Of a stretch of 64,000 nucleotides of DNA, positions 36,298 through 45,879 are shown piece after piece (within the stretch, counting starts at the first letter, position 1; each line of letters opens with the position of its first letter). The DNA lies in contig CAVPWE010000006.1 of the NCBI GenBank assembly GCA_963709485.1, positions 1 to 64,000 on the forward strand, read 5' to 3'. A model generated the notes under the pieces. It was not told the origin of the DNA, ran no database searches, and saw only the letters and a program-made list of their open reading frames with translations. The DNA is from JAXDBM01 sp963709485. GTDB taxonomy: Bacteria > Desulfobacterota > Syntrophia > Syntrophales > Fen-1087. A program made the position numbers and the translations under genes.

Positions 36298-38207
36298 ACC
36301 ACGGATTCCTGCAGGACGCCCTCATTTATCTGGCGGCGGCGATCGTTTTCGTTCCCATCGCAAAAAGGCTCGGTCTGGGGTCTGTCCTGGGGTATCTGAT
36401 CGGCGGCATCCTGATCGGCCCCTTCTTTCTCGGCTTCGTCGGCGGCGAGGGAAAGGACATCATGCATTTCGCCGAATTCGGCGTGGTCATGATGCTCTTC
36501 CTCATCGGCCTGGAGCTGGAACCGGCCCATTTCTGGCGGATGCGCCATCTCATCGTCGGGACGGGTTCGCTGCAGCTCGGGCTGACGACGCTGCTCTTCT
36601 TCGCGATTTTTCTCACGATCGGTTTCACCTGGCAGGCATCGCTGGCCGTCGGGCTGGCGCTCTCCATGTCCTCAACGGCGATCGTCCTGCAGACCCTGCG
36701 GGAAAAAGGGCTGGAGCAGACCCAATCCGGGCAAAGCTCCTTTGCCGTCCTTCTTTTCCAGGACATTGCCGTCATCCCCATTCTGGCGGTGCTGCCTCTC
36801 CTCGCGCTTGCCTCGGCGCAGGCGCCTTCCGGAGAGCAGGCCACATTCATTCAGGGGCTGCCCGGCTGGGCGCAGACGATCGCCCTGCTCGGCGCCGTCG
36901 GGCTGGTGATTCTCAGCGGACGATTCGTCATCGTACCCTTCCTTCGATTCATCGCCCGCGTCCGGCTTCAGGAACTGTTCACGGCTTCCGCCCTCTTCAT
37001 CGTGATGGCGACGGCCTATGTCATGGTTCTAGTGGGGCTCAGCCCCGCCCTCGGGACGTTTCTTGCCGGCGTCGTCCTGGCCAACAGCGAATACCGGCAC
37101 GAGCTGGAAAGCGACATCGAACCCTTCAAGGGGATCCTCCTCGGCCTGTTCTTCATCACCGTCGGGGCCTCGATCAACTTCAACCTGATCCTCCACAACC
37201 CCCTGCAGATCACGGCCCTCGTGCTCGGGGCGGTCCTCGCCAAATCCGTCGTGCTGGCGCTGACGGGCAGGGTGAGCCGGCTGACCTTCGATCAGAACGT
37301 CCTGTTCACGCTGGGGCTGAGCCAGGTCGGGGAATTCGCGTTCGTTCTCTTCTCCTTCATGCACCAGCTCCATATCCTGTCCGCCGAGTGGACGGACAAG
37401 ATGATGGGCGTCACCGCCATCAGCATGACCGTCACGCCCCTGCTCCTGCTCGTCAACGAGCGGTTCATCCTCCCCCGCTTCGGCACGCTTGAAAAGGTGG
37501 AAAGGGAGGCCGATGCCATCGACCGGCAGCACCCCGTCATCATTGCCGGCTTCGGGCATTTCGGCGGTGTGGTGGCCCGGTTCCTGCGGGTGAACGGGAT
37601 CAAGGCAACGATTCTCGACAACGATTCCGACCGCGTGGAACTCCTGAGAAAAATGGGGTTCAAGGTCTTCTACGGCGACGCCACGCGGATCGACATCCTC
37701 AAATCCGCCGGCGCCGACCAGGCCCGGCTCCTGATCGCGGCCATCGGGTCTCCGGATATCAACTACGATCTGGTGGGAAAAACCCAAAAGCTTTTCCCCA
37801 ACCTCACCATCATGGTCCGCGCCGCCAACCGCCAGGACGCCTATGGCTACATCGACGCGGGGATTCGAGACATCTACCGGGAATCCCTCGACACCGCCGT
37901 AAGGCTCGGAATCGACGTGCTTGTAAAACTCGGCTACCGGCGATACACGGCAACCCGCGCTGGCCAGAACTTCATCCGTTACGACGAAGCGGCGTTGCAC
38001 AAGCTGGCCGGTCACCGCCATGACGAAAGCGCTTACATTTCCCAGTCCCGGGAGCAGATCCGGATGCAGGAGCAGTTGCTGGCGAGCGACCGCGAGATCA
38101 ACCCGACCGTGAACGACCATGCCTGGGACAGCGACATGTTTATCGACAAGTTCAAGGACGACGTCGAGACGGGAGAAAGCAAGGCGGGCTCCTCCCGGAA
38201 GTCATAG
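36294..38207 (+). CDS. KefB/KefC-type K+/H+ antiporter
   Basis: 637 residues. About twelve membrane helices (residues 5-395) in CPA2 style, with GYLIGGILIGPFFLGF, LFLIGLELEP and LSMSSTAIVLQTL. A cytoplasmic TrkA-N nucleotide-binding domain follows (IIAGFGHFGGVVARFL, about residue 415; LDNDSDRVELL; YGDATR) and a basic, helical tail. Exports K+ for protection against electrophiles and acidifies the cytoplasm. Glutathione control as in E. coli is not evident. Partner of the preceding oxidoreductase. Confidence 0.9.
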   Translation: MNHGFLQDALIYLAAAIVFVPIAKRLGLGSVLGYLIGGILIGPFFLGFVGGEGKDIMHFAEFGVVMMLFLIGLELEPAHFWRMRHLIVGTGSLQLGLTTLLFFAIFLTIGFTWQASLAVGLALSMSSTAIVLQTLREKGLEQTQSGQSSFAVLLFQDIAVIPILAVLPLLALASAQAPSGEQATFIQGLPGWAQTIALLGAVGLVILSGRFVIVPFLRFIARVRLQELFTASALFIVMATAYVMVLVGLSPALGTFLAGVVLANSEYRHELESDIEPFKGILLGLFFITVGASINFNLILHNPLQITALVLGAVLAKSVVLALTGRVSRLTFDQNVLFTLGLSQVGEFAFVLFSFMHQLHILSAEWTDKMMGVTAISMTVTPLLLLVNERFILPRFGTLEKVEREADAIDRQHPVIIAGFGHFGGVVARFLRVNGIKATILDNDSDRVELLRKMGFKVFYGDATRIDILKSAGADQARLLIAAIGSPDINYDLVGKTQKLFPNLTIMVRAANRQDAYGYIDAGIRDIYRESLDTAVRLGIDVLVKLGYRRYTATRAGQNFIRYDEAALHKLAGHRHDESAYISQSREQIRMQEQLLASDREINPTVNDHAWDSDMFIDKFKDDVETGESKAGSSRKS

Positions 38208-38283
38208 CCCATCATGCATGACGATGGGCTGACGGCAGCGCGCCCGTCCGGATGACTTGCAGGCGCCGCAACAGGGAAAACAA

Positions 38284-38820
38284 ATGGATTTCATTCCCGA
38301 CGACCTGGTCAAAAAGTGCATTCAGCTGGTTCATTTCACGCACGGAAAAATCGGGACCCGAACGCTGCCCGCCAAGGTAGCCTTTTCCAGCCCGAACAAC
38401 ATGGTGGCCCTGGCAGCCATGGAGCGGATGACAGCGGTCCTGAAGCGGGCCCGGCTTTACGCGAAAGCGGCGCTGGTCCTGCGCACCGCCCTGCTGGCGG
38501 TTCCCGTTCTCGCCTGGTTTTATCACAACTACTGGATCCTGGCCGGCATTGTCGTCATCGTCGGCATCGAGAGGTCCATGATCCGGCAGGAGAGGGAGGA
38601 CTGGATGTTCCTCTCATCGGTGCTTCTGAGCCTGGAGATGCTGATTCATGATTTCGCCGGCTGGGGCAGGGCATACCCGGAAGCGCGCAAAAAGGCGTCC
38701 GAAATCCTGGGCAGGAAAATCATCTGGCTGGAATACTACCTGCCGCGCCGCCATCAACTGGACCCTGCCAAATTGAAGGAGTTCGGGCCGAAGCAGCCTG
38801 CCAAAGCCAACGTTCCATAG
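38284..38820 (+). CDS. Uncharacterised membrane protein, two helices
   Basis: 178 residues. Soluble N-terminus (MDFIPDDLVKKCIQLVHFTH), a basic linker, then two membrane helices around residues 68-100 (LVLRTALLAVPVLAWFY and WILAGIVVIVGI), and a cytoplasmic C-terminus ending PKQPAKANVP. The middle segment EDWMFLSSVLLSLEMLIHDF could be a third, weaker helix. The family is not recognised. It lies 76 bases after the antiporter gene on the same strand. Confidence 0.65.
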   Translation: MDFIPDDLVKKCIQLVHFTHGKIGTRTLPAKVAFSSPNNMVALAAMERMTAVLKRARLYAKAALVLRTALLAVPVLAWFYHNYWILAGIVVIVGIERSMIRQEREDWMFLSSVLLSLEMLIHDFAGWGRAYPEARKKASEILGRKIIWLEYYLPRRHQLDPAKLKEFGPKQPAKANVP

Positions 38821-38984
38821 TTCCGCCGCCCACTCCATCCGGAGGCTCTCTTCACAAAGACAGAACTTCCGACCCCCTTTCGACCGCAATGAGGGATTTT
38901 TTCATGGCCTGACCGGATGCGCCTTTTACCGATCCCGTCATGGAAAAGGGCTCTTGCACTGATGCAATGCCGCCGTCAATTTGT

Positions 38985-39012
38985 TTGACAAAACCGCTGA
39001 ACCTGATATAGA
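38985..39012 (+). promoter_or_regulatory. Candidate sigma-70 promoter for hom
   Basis: TTGACA (38985-38990), 16-base spacer, TATAGA (39007-39012); start near 39019, leader about 58 bases. The rest of the gap 38821-38984 shows nothing that I can support. Confidence 0.55.
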
Positions 39013-39076
39013 AGCGGGCGATATTTGACGGTTTCTTCCACACGACGATGAGACATCCTTCGAGGAAAATCAGGAG

Positions 39077-40393
39077 ATGAAAAGAATCAACCTGGGCTTG
39101 ATCGGTTTCGGCACCATCGGCAGCGGTGTGGTGAAACTCCTGCAGCAGAGCGGCGAACTGATCGAAAAACGGCTGGGCGCAAGGCTCGTGCTGAAAAGGA
39201 TCGCCGACCTGGACATCACGACCCCGCGGGTCGTTCCCGTGAAAAAGAGCCTGCTCACCACCGATGCCCGGTCGATCCTGACCGATCCCGACATCCACAT
39301 CGTCATCGAGCTGATGGGGGGCTACGAACCGGCCCGCTCCTTCATTCTCGAAGCCATGCGCCGCAAGAAGCACGTCGTCACCGCCAACAAGGCGCTGCTG
39401 GCCACCCACGGCAACGAGATCTTCAGGGTCGCGGAGAAGGAGGGGGTGGACATCGGGTTCGAGGCCAGCGTGGGCGGGACGATCCCGGTGATCAAGACCC
39501 TCAAGGAATCGCTGGTGGCCAACCGGATCAAATCCATTTTCGGCATCCTGAACGGGACCTCGAACTACATCCTGTCGAAGATGACCGACGAGGGAAAGGC
39601 CTTCGACGTCGTTTTGAAGGAGGCCCAGGCGCTGGGCTTCGCCGAGGCCGACCCGACCTTCGACATCGAGGGGATGGACGCGGCCCACAAACTCGCCATC
39701 ACCCTGTCGCTGGCCTACGGGAAAAAAGTGAATTTGGACGATCTCTACCGGGAAGGCATCTCGGGGATCAGCCAGCAGGATATCGAATTCGCGAAAGAGC
39801 TGGGCTACCGGATCAAGCTGTTGGCCATTGCCATCCGGCATGAAAACGCCGTGGAAGCCAGGCTGCATCCCACGATGATTCCCTTCGACCACCTGCTGGC
39901 CAGCGTGAACGGAAACTACAACGCCTTTCACATCACCGGCGACGCGGCGGATTCCGTCTTTCTCTACGGCCAGGGGGCCGGCATGATGCCCACGGCCAGC
40001 GCCGTGATGAGCGATATCGTGGACATTTCCCGGCAGCTCCTGAAGGGCGTGTCGGGATGCGTCCCCTCGCGCTCGCTTCGGGAGTCGATCATCGAGGACA
40101 TTCAACTGATGCCCTTCGACGACATCGAAACCACCTATTATTTCCGTTTTTCCGCCGTGGACCAGCCGGGCGTGCTTTCCAGGATCTCGGGCATCCTCGG
40201 GAAATACAACATCAGCATCGCATCGGTGATCCAGAAAGGGCGGAAGCAGGGCGGCGGCGCCGTCCCGGTCGTCATGACCACCCACAAGGCTCGGGAGCGG
40301 AATGTCCGCAAGGCCTTGCGCGAGATCGACCGTCTGGACATCGTCCAGGGCAAGACCGTCCTGATCCGGATCGAGGACGAGGAACGCCGATGA
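39077..40393 (+). CDS. hom: Homoserine dehydrogenase
   Basis: 438 residues. N-terminal NAD(P)-binding motif LIGFGTIGSGVV, ANKALLATHGNEIF, the family signature GILNGTSNYILSKM and AEADPTFDIEGMDAAHKL (catalytic Asp and Lys), and a C-terminal ACT domain (about 350-430, YYFRFSAVDQPGVLSRISGIL) for feedback by threonine. Reduces aspartate semialdehyde to homoserine. GAGGA is ten bases upstream of the ATG. The stop overlaps the next gene (ATGA). Confidence 0.95.
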   Translation: MKRINLGLIGFGTIGSGVVKLLQQSGELIEKRLGARLVLKRIADLDITTPRVVPVKKSLLTTDARSILTDPDIHIVIELMGGYEPARSFILEAMRRKKHVVTANKALLATHGNEIFRVAEKEGVDIGFEASVGGTIPVIKTLKESLVANRIKSIFGILNGTSNYILSKMTDEGKAFDVVLKEAQALGFAEADPTFDIEGMDAAHKLAITLSLAYGKKVNLDDLYREGISGISQQDIEFAKELGYRIKLLAIAIRHENAVEARLHPTMIPFDHLLASVNGNYNAFHITGDAADSVFLYGQGAGMMPTASAVMSDIVDISRQLLKGVSGCVPSRSLRESIIEDIQLMPFDDIETTYYFRFSAVDQPGVLSRISGILGKYNISIASVIQKGRKQGGGAVPVVMTTHKARERNVRKALREIDRLDIVQGKTVLIRIEDEERR

Positions 40394-41619
40394 AATACGT
40401 CATTCTGCTCGGCGACGGGATGAACGACTACCCCGTGGAGAAACTGGGGGGCAAGACGCCGCTCGAGTTCGCCCGCACGCCGAACATGGACCGCATGGCC
40501 GGCGAAGGGACCCTCGGCCTGATCGACACCATTCCGTCCGGTCTCAAGCCGGGCAGCGATGTGGCCAACCTCTCCGTGCTGGGCTACGATCCCGTCGAAT
40601 GCTATGCGGGCCGGGGACCGCTGGAAGCGGCCAACATGGGCGTCGCGCTCGGGCCGGACGACATCGCCTTCCGCTGCAACCTGGTGACCCTGGGGCCGGA
40701 ACCGGACCCGGTCATGGCGGACTTCACCGCCGGCCACATCAGTTCCGAAGAGGCCGCCCGCGTCATCGCCGACCTCGACAAGTCCCTGGGAAACGCTGCC
40801 TTTCAGTTCTATCCCGGTGTCAGCTACCGGCACCTGATGGTCTGGCGAAACGGCAGGGGCCCTCTGGAGACGACGCCTCCCCATGACATCACTGGAAAGG
40901 CGACCGGCAGCTATCTTCCCAGGGGAGCGGGCGAGGCGGAGATCAACGATCTGATGCAGCGCTCCCGGAACGTCTTGAAAAATCATCCGGTCAGTCAGGC
41001 CCGGCTTGCAGCCGGGAAAAAGCAGCCCACCTCGATCTGGCTGTGGGGGCAGGGCAGGGCGCCCCGAATGGTCCGATTGACCGATCAGTACGGATTCCGG
41101 GGCGGGGTGATCTCGGCGGTGGACCTTCTGAACGGGATCGGCGTCTATGCAGGGCTGCAGGTGATCCGGGTGACTGGCGCAACGGGCTACACGGACACCA
41201 ACTACATCGGGAAGGCGGAGGCGGCGCTGGCCGCTCTGAGAGAGATGGATTTCGTCTTTGTCCACGTGGAAGCGCCCGATGAAATGAGCCATGAAGGCAA
41301 TCTGGAAGGGAAAATCCGGGCGATCGAGGATTTCGACGACAAGGTTGTGGGAACCGTCCTGCAAGGGATCGGGACGTTCGCCGACTGGCGCGTCATGGCC
41401 CTGAGCGACCATCCGACCCCGCTGAAGATCCGTACGCACGCGGCAGACCCCAGCGCCTTTGCCGTCCTGTCTTCTTCCGTTCACGAGAACATGAAAAAGG
41501 GATCGTCGTTCCATGAGAAAGACGCCCGCGCCGGCGGCATCCTGATCAGCCCGGGTCATGGGCTCATGGACCTGTTCATCCGAAACTGGAAAACCTTTAT
41601 TGCAGAAAATCGTCCCTAA
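40390..41619 (+). CDS. Homoserine kinase of the ApgM (alkaline phosphatase) fold
   Basis: 409 residues. Sequence is of the cofactor-independent phosphoglycerate mutase (archaeal ApgM-like) family: MKYVILLGDGMNDYP, PNMDRMAGEGTLGLIDTIPSGL, GSDVANLSVLGYDP, TGYTDTNYIGKAEAA, FVHVEAPDEMSHEG and SDHPTP. A subgroup of this family is proposed to be homoserine kinase (TIGR02535). Overlap with hom by four bases, and no GHMP-type ThrB here, favours homoserine kinase over glycolytic mutase. Confidence 0.8.
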   Translation: MKYVILLGDGMNDYPVEKLGGKTPLEFARTPNMDRMAGEGTLGLIDTIPSGLKPGSDVANLSVLGYDPVECYAGRGPLEAANMGVALGPDDIAFRCNLVTLGPEPDPVMADFTAGHISSEEAARVIADLDKSLGNAAFQFYPGVSYRHLMVWRNGRGPLETTPPHDITGKATGSYLPRGAGEAEINDLMQRSRNVLKNHPVSQARLAAGKKQPTSIWLWGQGRAPRMVRLTDQYGFRGGVISAVDLLNGIGVYAGLQVIRVTGATGYTDTNYIGKAEAALAALREMDFVFVHVEAPDEMSHEGNLEGKIRAIEDFDDKVVGTVLQGIGTFADWRVMALSDHPTPLKIRTHAADPSAFAVLSSSVHENMKKGSSFHEKDARAGGILISPGHGLMDLFIRNWKTFIAENRP

Positions 41620-41659
41620 GGTCCGTGCGATCCATAGGGCAGACGGTAAGGAGAAAAAG

Positions 41660-42316
41660 ATGGCGGGAAAATTATCGAAACAGGAGCTGAAAGAACCGGA
41701 TAAATTTCAGGTCATGCTGGCAAGAGTCATGACCTGGGTGACGGAGAACAAACAGAAGATTTACGTCATTTCGGGGAGTGTGACCGTCATTCTGCTCATT
41801 GCCGCAGGCTGGTACATCTACAGCCTCAACTATGAAAAGAGCGCCCAGCAGATCTACGCCCGCGTTTACGGATCTCCTGCAGCGGAGAACCCTGTTGCTG
41901 TCTACAAAGAGGTCATCTCCCAGTACCCCCGCAGTCATGCCGCTGCCATCGCCCACTACCGGCTGGCCAGCGTTCATTACCTGCAGAACGACTTCGATGC
42001 CGCGATCAAGGCGTATGAGGCATTCCTCAGACAGACTTCCGACAGCAACGAGTTGAAGCCGCTGGCATATGCCGGCCTGGGCTATTGCTACGAATCGAAA
42101 AACGACCTCAAGAACGCCCTGGCCAATTTTGAAAAGGCGGCGAGCCTGAAATCGGGACAGATCCTTGAAGGCATGAATCAGCAGAACATCGCCCGCATTT
42201 ACGAAGCCATGAACGACCGGGCAAAAGCCCTCGATCATTACCAGAAGGCCCTCGGGAAGAATGTCGATCCCGCCTCGGAACTGCTGATCAAGAGAAAAAT
42301 TGCGACGCTGAGCTGA
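41660..42316 (+). CDS. TPR protein with one membrane helix (YfgM-like)
   Basis: 218 residues. A charged N-terminus, one membrane helix (YVISGSVTVILLIAAGWYIY, about residues 34-53), then three to four tetratricopeptide repeats (AAAIAHYRLASVHYLQNDFD, LAYAGLGYCYESKNDLKNAL, QQNIARIYEAMNDRAKALDH). Topology fits YfgM-type proteins, anchored inside with TPRs in the periplasm. AAGGAG lies six bases upstream of the ATG. Between thrB-type kinase and iorA with short gaps (40 and 22 bases). Confidence 0.75.
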   Translation: MAGKLSKQELKEPDKFQVMLARVMTWVTENKQKIYVISGSVTVILLIAAGWYIYSLNYEKSAQQIYARVYGSPAAENPVAVYKEVISQYPRSHAAAIAHYRLASVHYLQNDFDAAIKAYEAFLRQTSDSNELKPLAYAGLGYCYESKNDLKNALANFEKAASLKSGQILEGMNQQNIARIYEAMNDRAKALDHYQKALGKNVDPASELLIKRKIATLS

Positions 42317-42338
42317 GCTCACAAAGGAGATTTTTTCT

Positions 42339-44144
42339 ATGTCCGTTTTGATGTCTGGAAATGAGGCGATCGCCAGAGGCGCCTACGAGTGCGGGGTGCG
42401 TTTCGCATCCGGGTATCCGGGAACGCCCAGCACGGAGATCATGGAGGCCTTTGCCCGATATGACGGCGTCTATGCCGAATGGGCCCCCAATGAAAAGGTG
42501 GCCCTCGAGGTGGGCATCGGCGCCGCCCTGGCCGGCGCAAAGGCCCTGGTCACCATGAAACACGTGGGCGTCAATGTGGCGGCCGATCCCCTCTTCACGG
42601 CCAGTTACACGGGCACCAACGGAGCCCTGGTGATCATATCGGCGGACGACCCCTCCCTGCACAGCTCACAGAATGAGCAGGACAACCGGAACTACGCGAA
42701 GTTTGCCAAGATTCCCATGCTGGAACCGGCCGATTCGCGGGAGGCGAAGCAGTTCGTCAAACTGGCTTTCGAGATCAGCGAAAAATTCGACACGCCCGTA
42801 TTCCTCCGGCCCACGACGCGCGTCGCCCATTCCAAGTCGGTGGTTGAAATGGATGAACCGCAGGCGGTGATGGACCAGACGGCCATTCAAATCAATGCCG
42901 CCAAATACGTCATGGTCCCCATCAACGCCCGCGCCCGCCGGGTGGAAGTCGAAAAGCGAACGCTGGCGCTTCGGGAATTCGCGGAGACCTTGCCCGAAAA
43001 CAGGATGGAGATCAACGGCACGGAGGTCGGCATCATCACGGCGGGCATTCCCTATCATTACGCCAAGGATGTCTTCCCCGACTATTCCTACCTGAAGCTG
43101 GGCATGGTCCATCCGCTGCCGGTCCGGATGATCCGGGAATTTGCCTCAAGGGTAAAAAAAGTTTACGTGGTCGAGGAGCTGGACCCCTTCATTGAAGAGC
43201 AGGTCCGGGCCATGGGGATTGACGTCATTGGAAAAGATGTCTTTCCCTACACGAATGAATTCGATCCCGGCGTGATTGAAAAGGCAATCCGCGGCGAGGC
43301 CCGGAAACCGCTGAGCCTGCCGGCCGTCACCATCCCGCCGCGACCGCCCAATCTCTGCCCGGGATGCCCGCATCGCGGGCTCTTTTATGTTCTCGGAAAA
43401 TTGAAGGCCTTCGTGACGGGGGACATCGGCTGCTACACGCTCTCCTACATGAAACCGCTGGAAGGCCTGCATTCCTGCATCTGCATGGGGGCCAGCATCG
43501 GCATGGCCCACGGCATGAGCAAGGCCCTGAAGGAAAAGGGCAAAGGGAAAGTCGTGGGAGTGATCGGCGACTCCACCTTCATCCATTCCGGAATCACGCC
43601 GCTCCTGAACATGGCCTACAACAAGGGCGATGCCGTCATCGTCATTGCGGACAACCGGACCACAGCCATGACAGGCATGCAGGAACATCCGGCAACCGGC
43701 TTCACCCTGCAGGGCGAGCAGACCAAACAACTGGATTTTGCGGGGCTGGCTGCCGCGCTGGGTGTCGAAAGCGTCCGCACCATCGATCCCTACGACATCA
43801 AACAGACGCGGAGCGTCATGAAGGAAGAACTGGCCAGACCGGGCGCATCGGTGGTGATTTCAAACCGGTCCTGCGTCCTGTTCAAGCGGCACCGGACCGG
43901 CCCGCAGAAACCGCTTCGTGTCGATCCGGAAAAATGCATCGGTTGCAAGGTCTGTCTCGGCCTCGGCTGCCCCCCGATTTCCTGGAGGAAGTTCGAAGAT
44001 ATGCCGGAAAGCGAGATCCGGAAAAATGCAAAGAAACAGGAAGGCCATTCCGTTATCGACCGGAATCTCTGCAACGGCTGCACGGTGTGCCGGCAGCTTT
44101 GCAAGACCGGCGCCATCGGTGAGGAGGATTCGGCAAATGAATAA
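42339..44144 (+). CDS. iorA: Indolepyruvate ferredoxin oxidoreductase, alpha subunit
   Basis: 601 residues. Oxidises aryl-pyruvates (indole-, phenyl-, hydroxyphenylpyruvate) with CoA to aryl-acetyl-CoA, CO2 and reduced ferredoxin; some anaerobes use it in reverse. Pyrimidine-binding domain at the N-terminus (SGYPGTPSTEIMEAF), TPP domain with CPGCPHRGLFYVL, GDIGCYTL, GDSTFIHSG and DNRTTAMTGMQEHP, and a C-terminal ferredoxin domain with CIGCKVCLGLGCP and CNGCTVCRQLC. AAAGGAGA eight bases upstream. The beta subunit gene overlaps the end by eight bases. Confidence 0.95.
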   Translation: MSVLMSGNEAIARGAYECGVRFASGYPGTPSTEIMEAFARYDGVYAEWAPNEKVALEVGIGAALAGAKALVTMKHVGVNVAADPLFTASYTGTNGALVIISADDPSLHSSQNEQDNRNYAKFAKIPMLEPADSREAKQFVKLAFEISEKFDTPVFLRPTTRVAHSKSVVEMDEPQAVMDQTAIQINAAKYVMVPINARARRVEVEKRTLALREFAETLPENRMEINGTEVGIITAGIPYHYAKDVFPDYSYLKLGMVHPLPVRMIREFASRVKKVYVVEELDPFIEEQVRAMGIDVIGKDVFPYTNEFDPGVIEKAIRGEARKPLSLPAVTIPPRPPNLCPGCPHRGLFYVLGKLKAFVTGDIGCYTLSYMKPLEGLHSCICMGASIGMAHGMSKALKEKGKGKVVGVIGDSTFIHSGITPLLNMAYNKGDAVIVIADNRTTAMTGMQEHPATGFTLQGEQTKQLDFAGLAAALGVESVRTIDPYDIKQTRSVMKEELARPGASVVISNRSCVLFKRHRTGPQKPLRVDPEKCIGCKVCLGLGCPPISWRKFEDMPESEIRKNAKKQEGHSVIDRNLCNGCTVCRQLCKTGAIGEEDSANE

Positions 44145-44715
44145 CGAGGTTAGAAGCATCCTGCTGGCCGGCGTCGGCGGCCAGGGCATCCTTCGGGCCA
44201 GCGACATCCTCTGCCTGGCCTTCATGGAATCCGGCCTGGATGTGAAAAAAAGCGAGGTGCACGGCATGGCCCAGCGGGGCGGCTGCGTCACCAGCCATGT
44301 CCGTTACGGACGCAGGGTTCACTCGCCGATCGCGAAAAAAGGCGATGTGGAAATCCTGGTGTCCTTTGAAAAACTTGAGGCCCTGCGCTACCTGGATTAC
44401 CTGAACCAGGATGCTGTGATCATTATCAACGAAGAGGAAATCTACCCTCCGTCGGTCAATCTCGGCGATGCGAAGTACCCGGACCATATCGGCGAAACGA
44501 TCAGCCGTCATTTCAAGACGGTCAAAATGATCGACGCCCAGGCAATTGCCCGTGAAGCCGGAAACGCCAGGGCCGTCAACACGGCGCTGCTCGGCGTTTT
44601 ATCCAATTCCCTCAGCATAAAAAGCGACGTCTGGGAAAAGGTCCTGCGGGAAGCCTTTCCCGAAAAGGCGCTGAAGGCAAACCTGAAAGCCTTCCAACTG
44701 GGTCGGGTAGCCTGA
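44137..44715 (+). CDS. iorB: Indolepyruvate ferredoxin oxidoreductase, beta subunit
   Basis: 192 residues, the usual size. Gamma-type oxidoreductase domain: LLAGVGGQGILRASDIL, KKSEVHGMAQRGGCVTSHVR and FEKLEALRYL. GAGGAGG upstream lies inside the end of iorA. Works only with IorA. Confidence 0.95.
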   Translation: MNNEVRSILLAGVGGQGILRASDILCLAFMESGLDVKKSEVHGMAQRGGCVTSHVRYGRRVHSPIAKKGDVEILVSFEKLEALRYLDYLNQDAVIIINEEEIYPPSVNLGDAKYPDHIGETISRHFKTVKMIDAQAIAREAGNARAVNTALLGVLSNSLSIKSDVWEKVLREAFPEKALKANLKAFQLGRVA

Positions 44716-44727
44716 AGGTCCGCCTTT

Positions 44728-44754
44728 AATGAGAATTCAGAAATGAGAATTCAG
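44728..44754. repeat. Tandem 13-base repeat between iorB and dnaJ-like gene
   Basis: AATGAGAATTCAG occurs at 44728-44740 and again at 44742-44754, one base apart. Each copy holds the palindrome GAATTC. Confidence 0.5.
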
Positions 44755-44798
44755 ATCACCATAGATATTGATCAAATTGTCCATCCTTGAGGAGTCAC

Positions 44799-45755
44799 AT
44801 GGGAGAAGATTACTACAAAATACTCGGTGTGGAAAAGAGCGCGACCGAAGAGGACATCAAGAAGGCTTACCGGAAGCTGGCGATGAAGTTCCATCCGGAC
44901 CGGAACCCCGGAAACAAGCAGGCCGAAGAGAAATTCAAGAAAATCAGCGAAGCCTACGCCGTTCTGAGTGACCAGGAAAAACGAAAGCAATACGACAGCT
45001 TCGGCTCAGATGCCTTCCGCCAGCGCTACAGTCAGGAAGATATTTTCAGAAATTTCGATCTGAACGACATTTTAAGGGAATTCGGTTTCGGCGGCTTTGG
45101 CGGGGCCCGGACTTCCCGCACATATTCCGGTGGACGCGGCGGACGCACCTATACCTATTCGCAGGGAGGAAGCGACCCCTTCAGCGATCTCTTCGGCGGC
45201 GGGAGACAGCAGCAGTACAGCCAGATGCCCCAAAAAGGCCAGGATATTGAATACAACCTATTGATTACATTGGAAGAATCCGTATTCGGGACTGAGAAGA
45301 AACTGGCCCTGCAGAAAGAGGATCGCATCGAGGAGATCAACATCAAGATCCCGGCCGGCATCAGCAGCGGAAAGAAACTGCGGCTGACCGGAAAGGGCTC
45401 GGCGGGTTTTAATCAGGGTCCGCAGGGAGATCTTTATCTGAACATCACGATCCAGCCGCATCCGATCTTTGCCCGGGACGGGAATGACATCTATGTGGAA
45501 AAGTCAGTTCACTTTTCCCAGGCCGCCCTGGGAAGCAGCATCGACGTCCCGACCATCGACGGCACGATGAAGAGAATCCGGATCCCTGCCGGAACCCAGA
45601 ACAATACGAAGATAAGAATGAAGGGGTTCGGCGTTCCCGTCCTGAAAGGCGGCGGCAAGGGAGATCAGTTCGTGAAAATTTCCATTGACGTGCCAAAGAA
45701 GCTTACGGACAAACAGTCGCAGCTTATTAAAAAGCTGAGTGAGGAAGGACTTTAA
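44799..45755 (+). CDS. DnaJ-class co-chaperone without zinc fingers (CbpA/DnaJ type II)
   Basis: 318 residues. J domain at 1-70 (DYYKILGVEKSATEEDIKKA, HPDRNPGN with the HPD motif), a Gly/Phe-rich linker with GRGGRTYTYSQGG, then two beta-sandwich client domains (DIEYNLLITLEESVFG, IPAGISSGKKLRL, IPAGTQNNTKIRMKGFG). The Cys-rich zinc domain of DnaJ is absent, giving the CbpA class that works with DnaK. ATG 44799 has GAGGAG six bases upstream. Confidence 0.9.
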   Translation: MGEDYYKILGVEKSATEEDIKKAYRKLAMKFHPDRNPGNKQAEEKFKKISEAYAVLSDQEKRKQYDSFGSDAFRQRYSQEDIFRNFDLNDILREFGFGGFGGARTSRTYSGGRGGRTYTYSQGGSDPFSDLFGGGRQQQYSQMPQKGQDIEYNLLITLEESVFGTEKKLALQKEDRIEEINIKIPAGISSGKKLRLTGKGSAGFNQGPQGDLYLNITIQPHPIFARDGNDIYVEKSVHFSQAALGSSIDVPTIDGTMKRIRIPAGTQNNTKIRMKGFGVPVLKGGGKGDQFVKISIDVPKKLTDKQSQLIKKLSEEGL

Positions 45756-45879
45756 AGACAGGCCGATAATGCGAACGATTGTATGGATAAATAATGATAT
45801 GAATTCGCAGGCACATTTATATTGTGTCGTATAAGATATGTTATGTAAACTTACAGCGTGATTCACCGATACTTTATCT

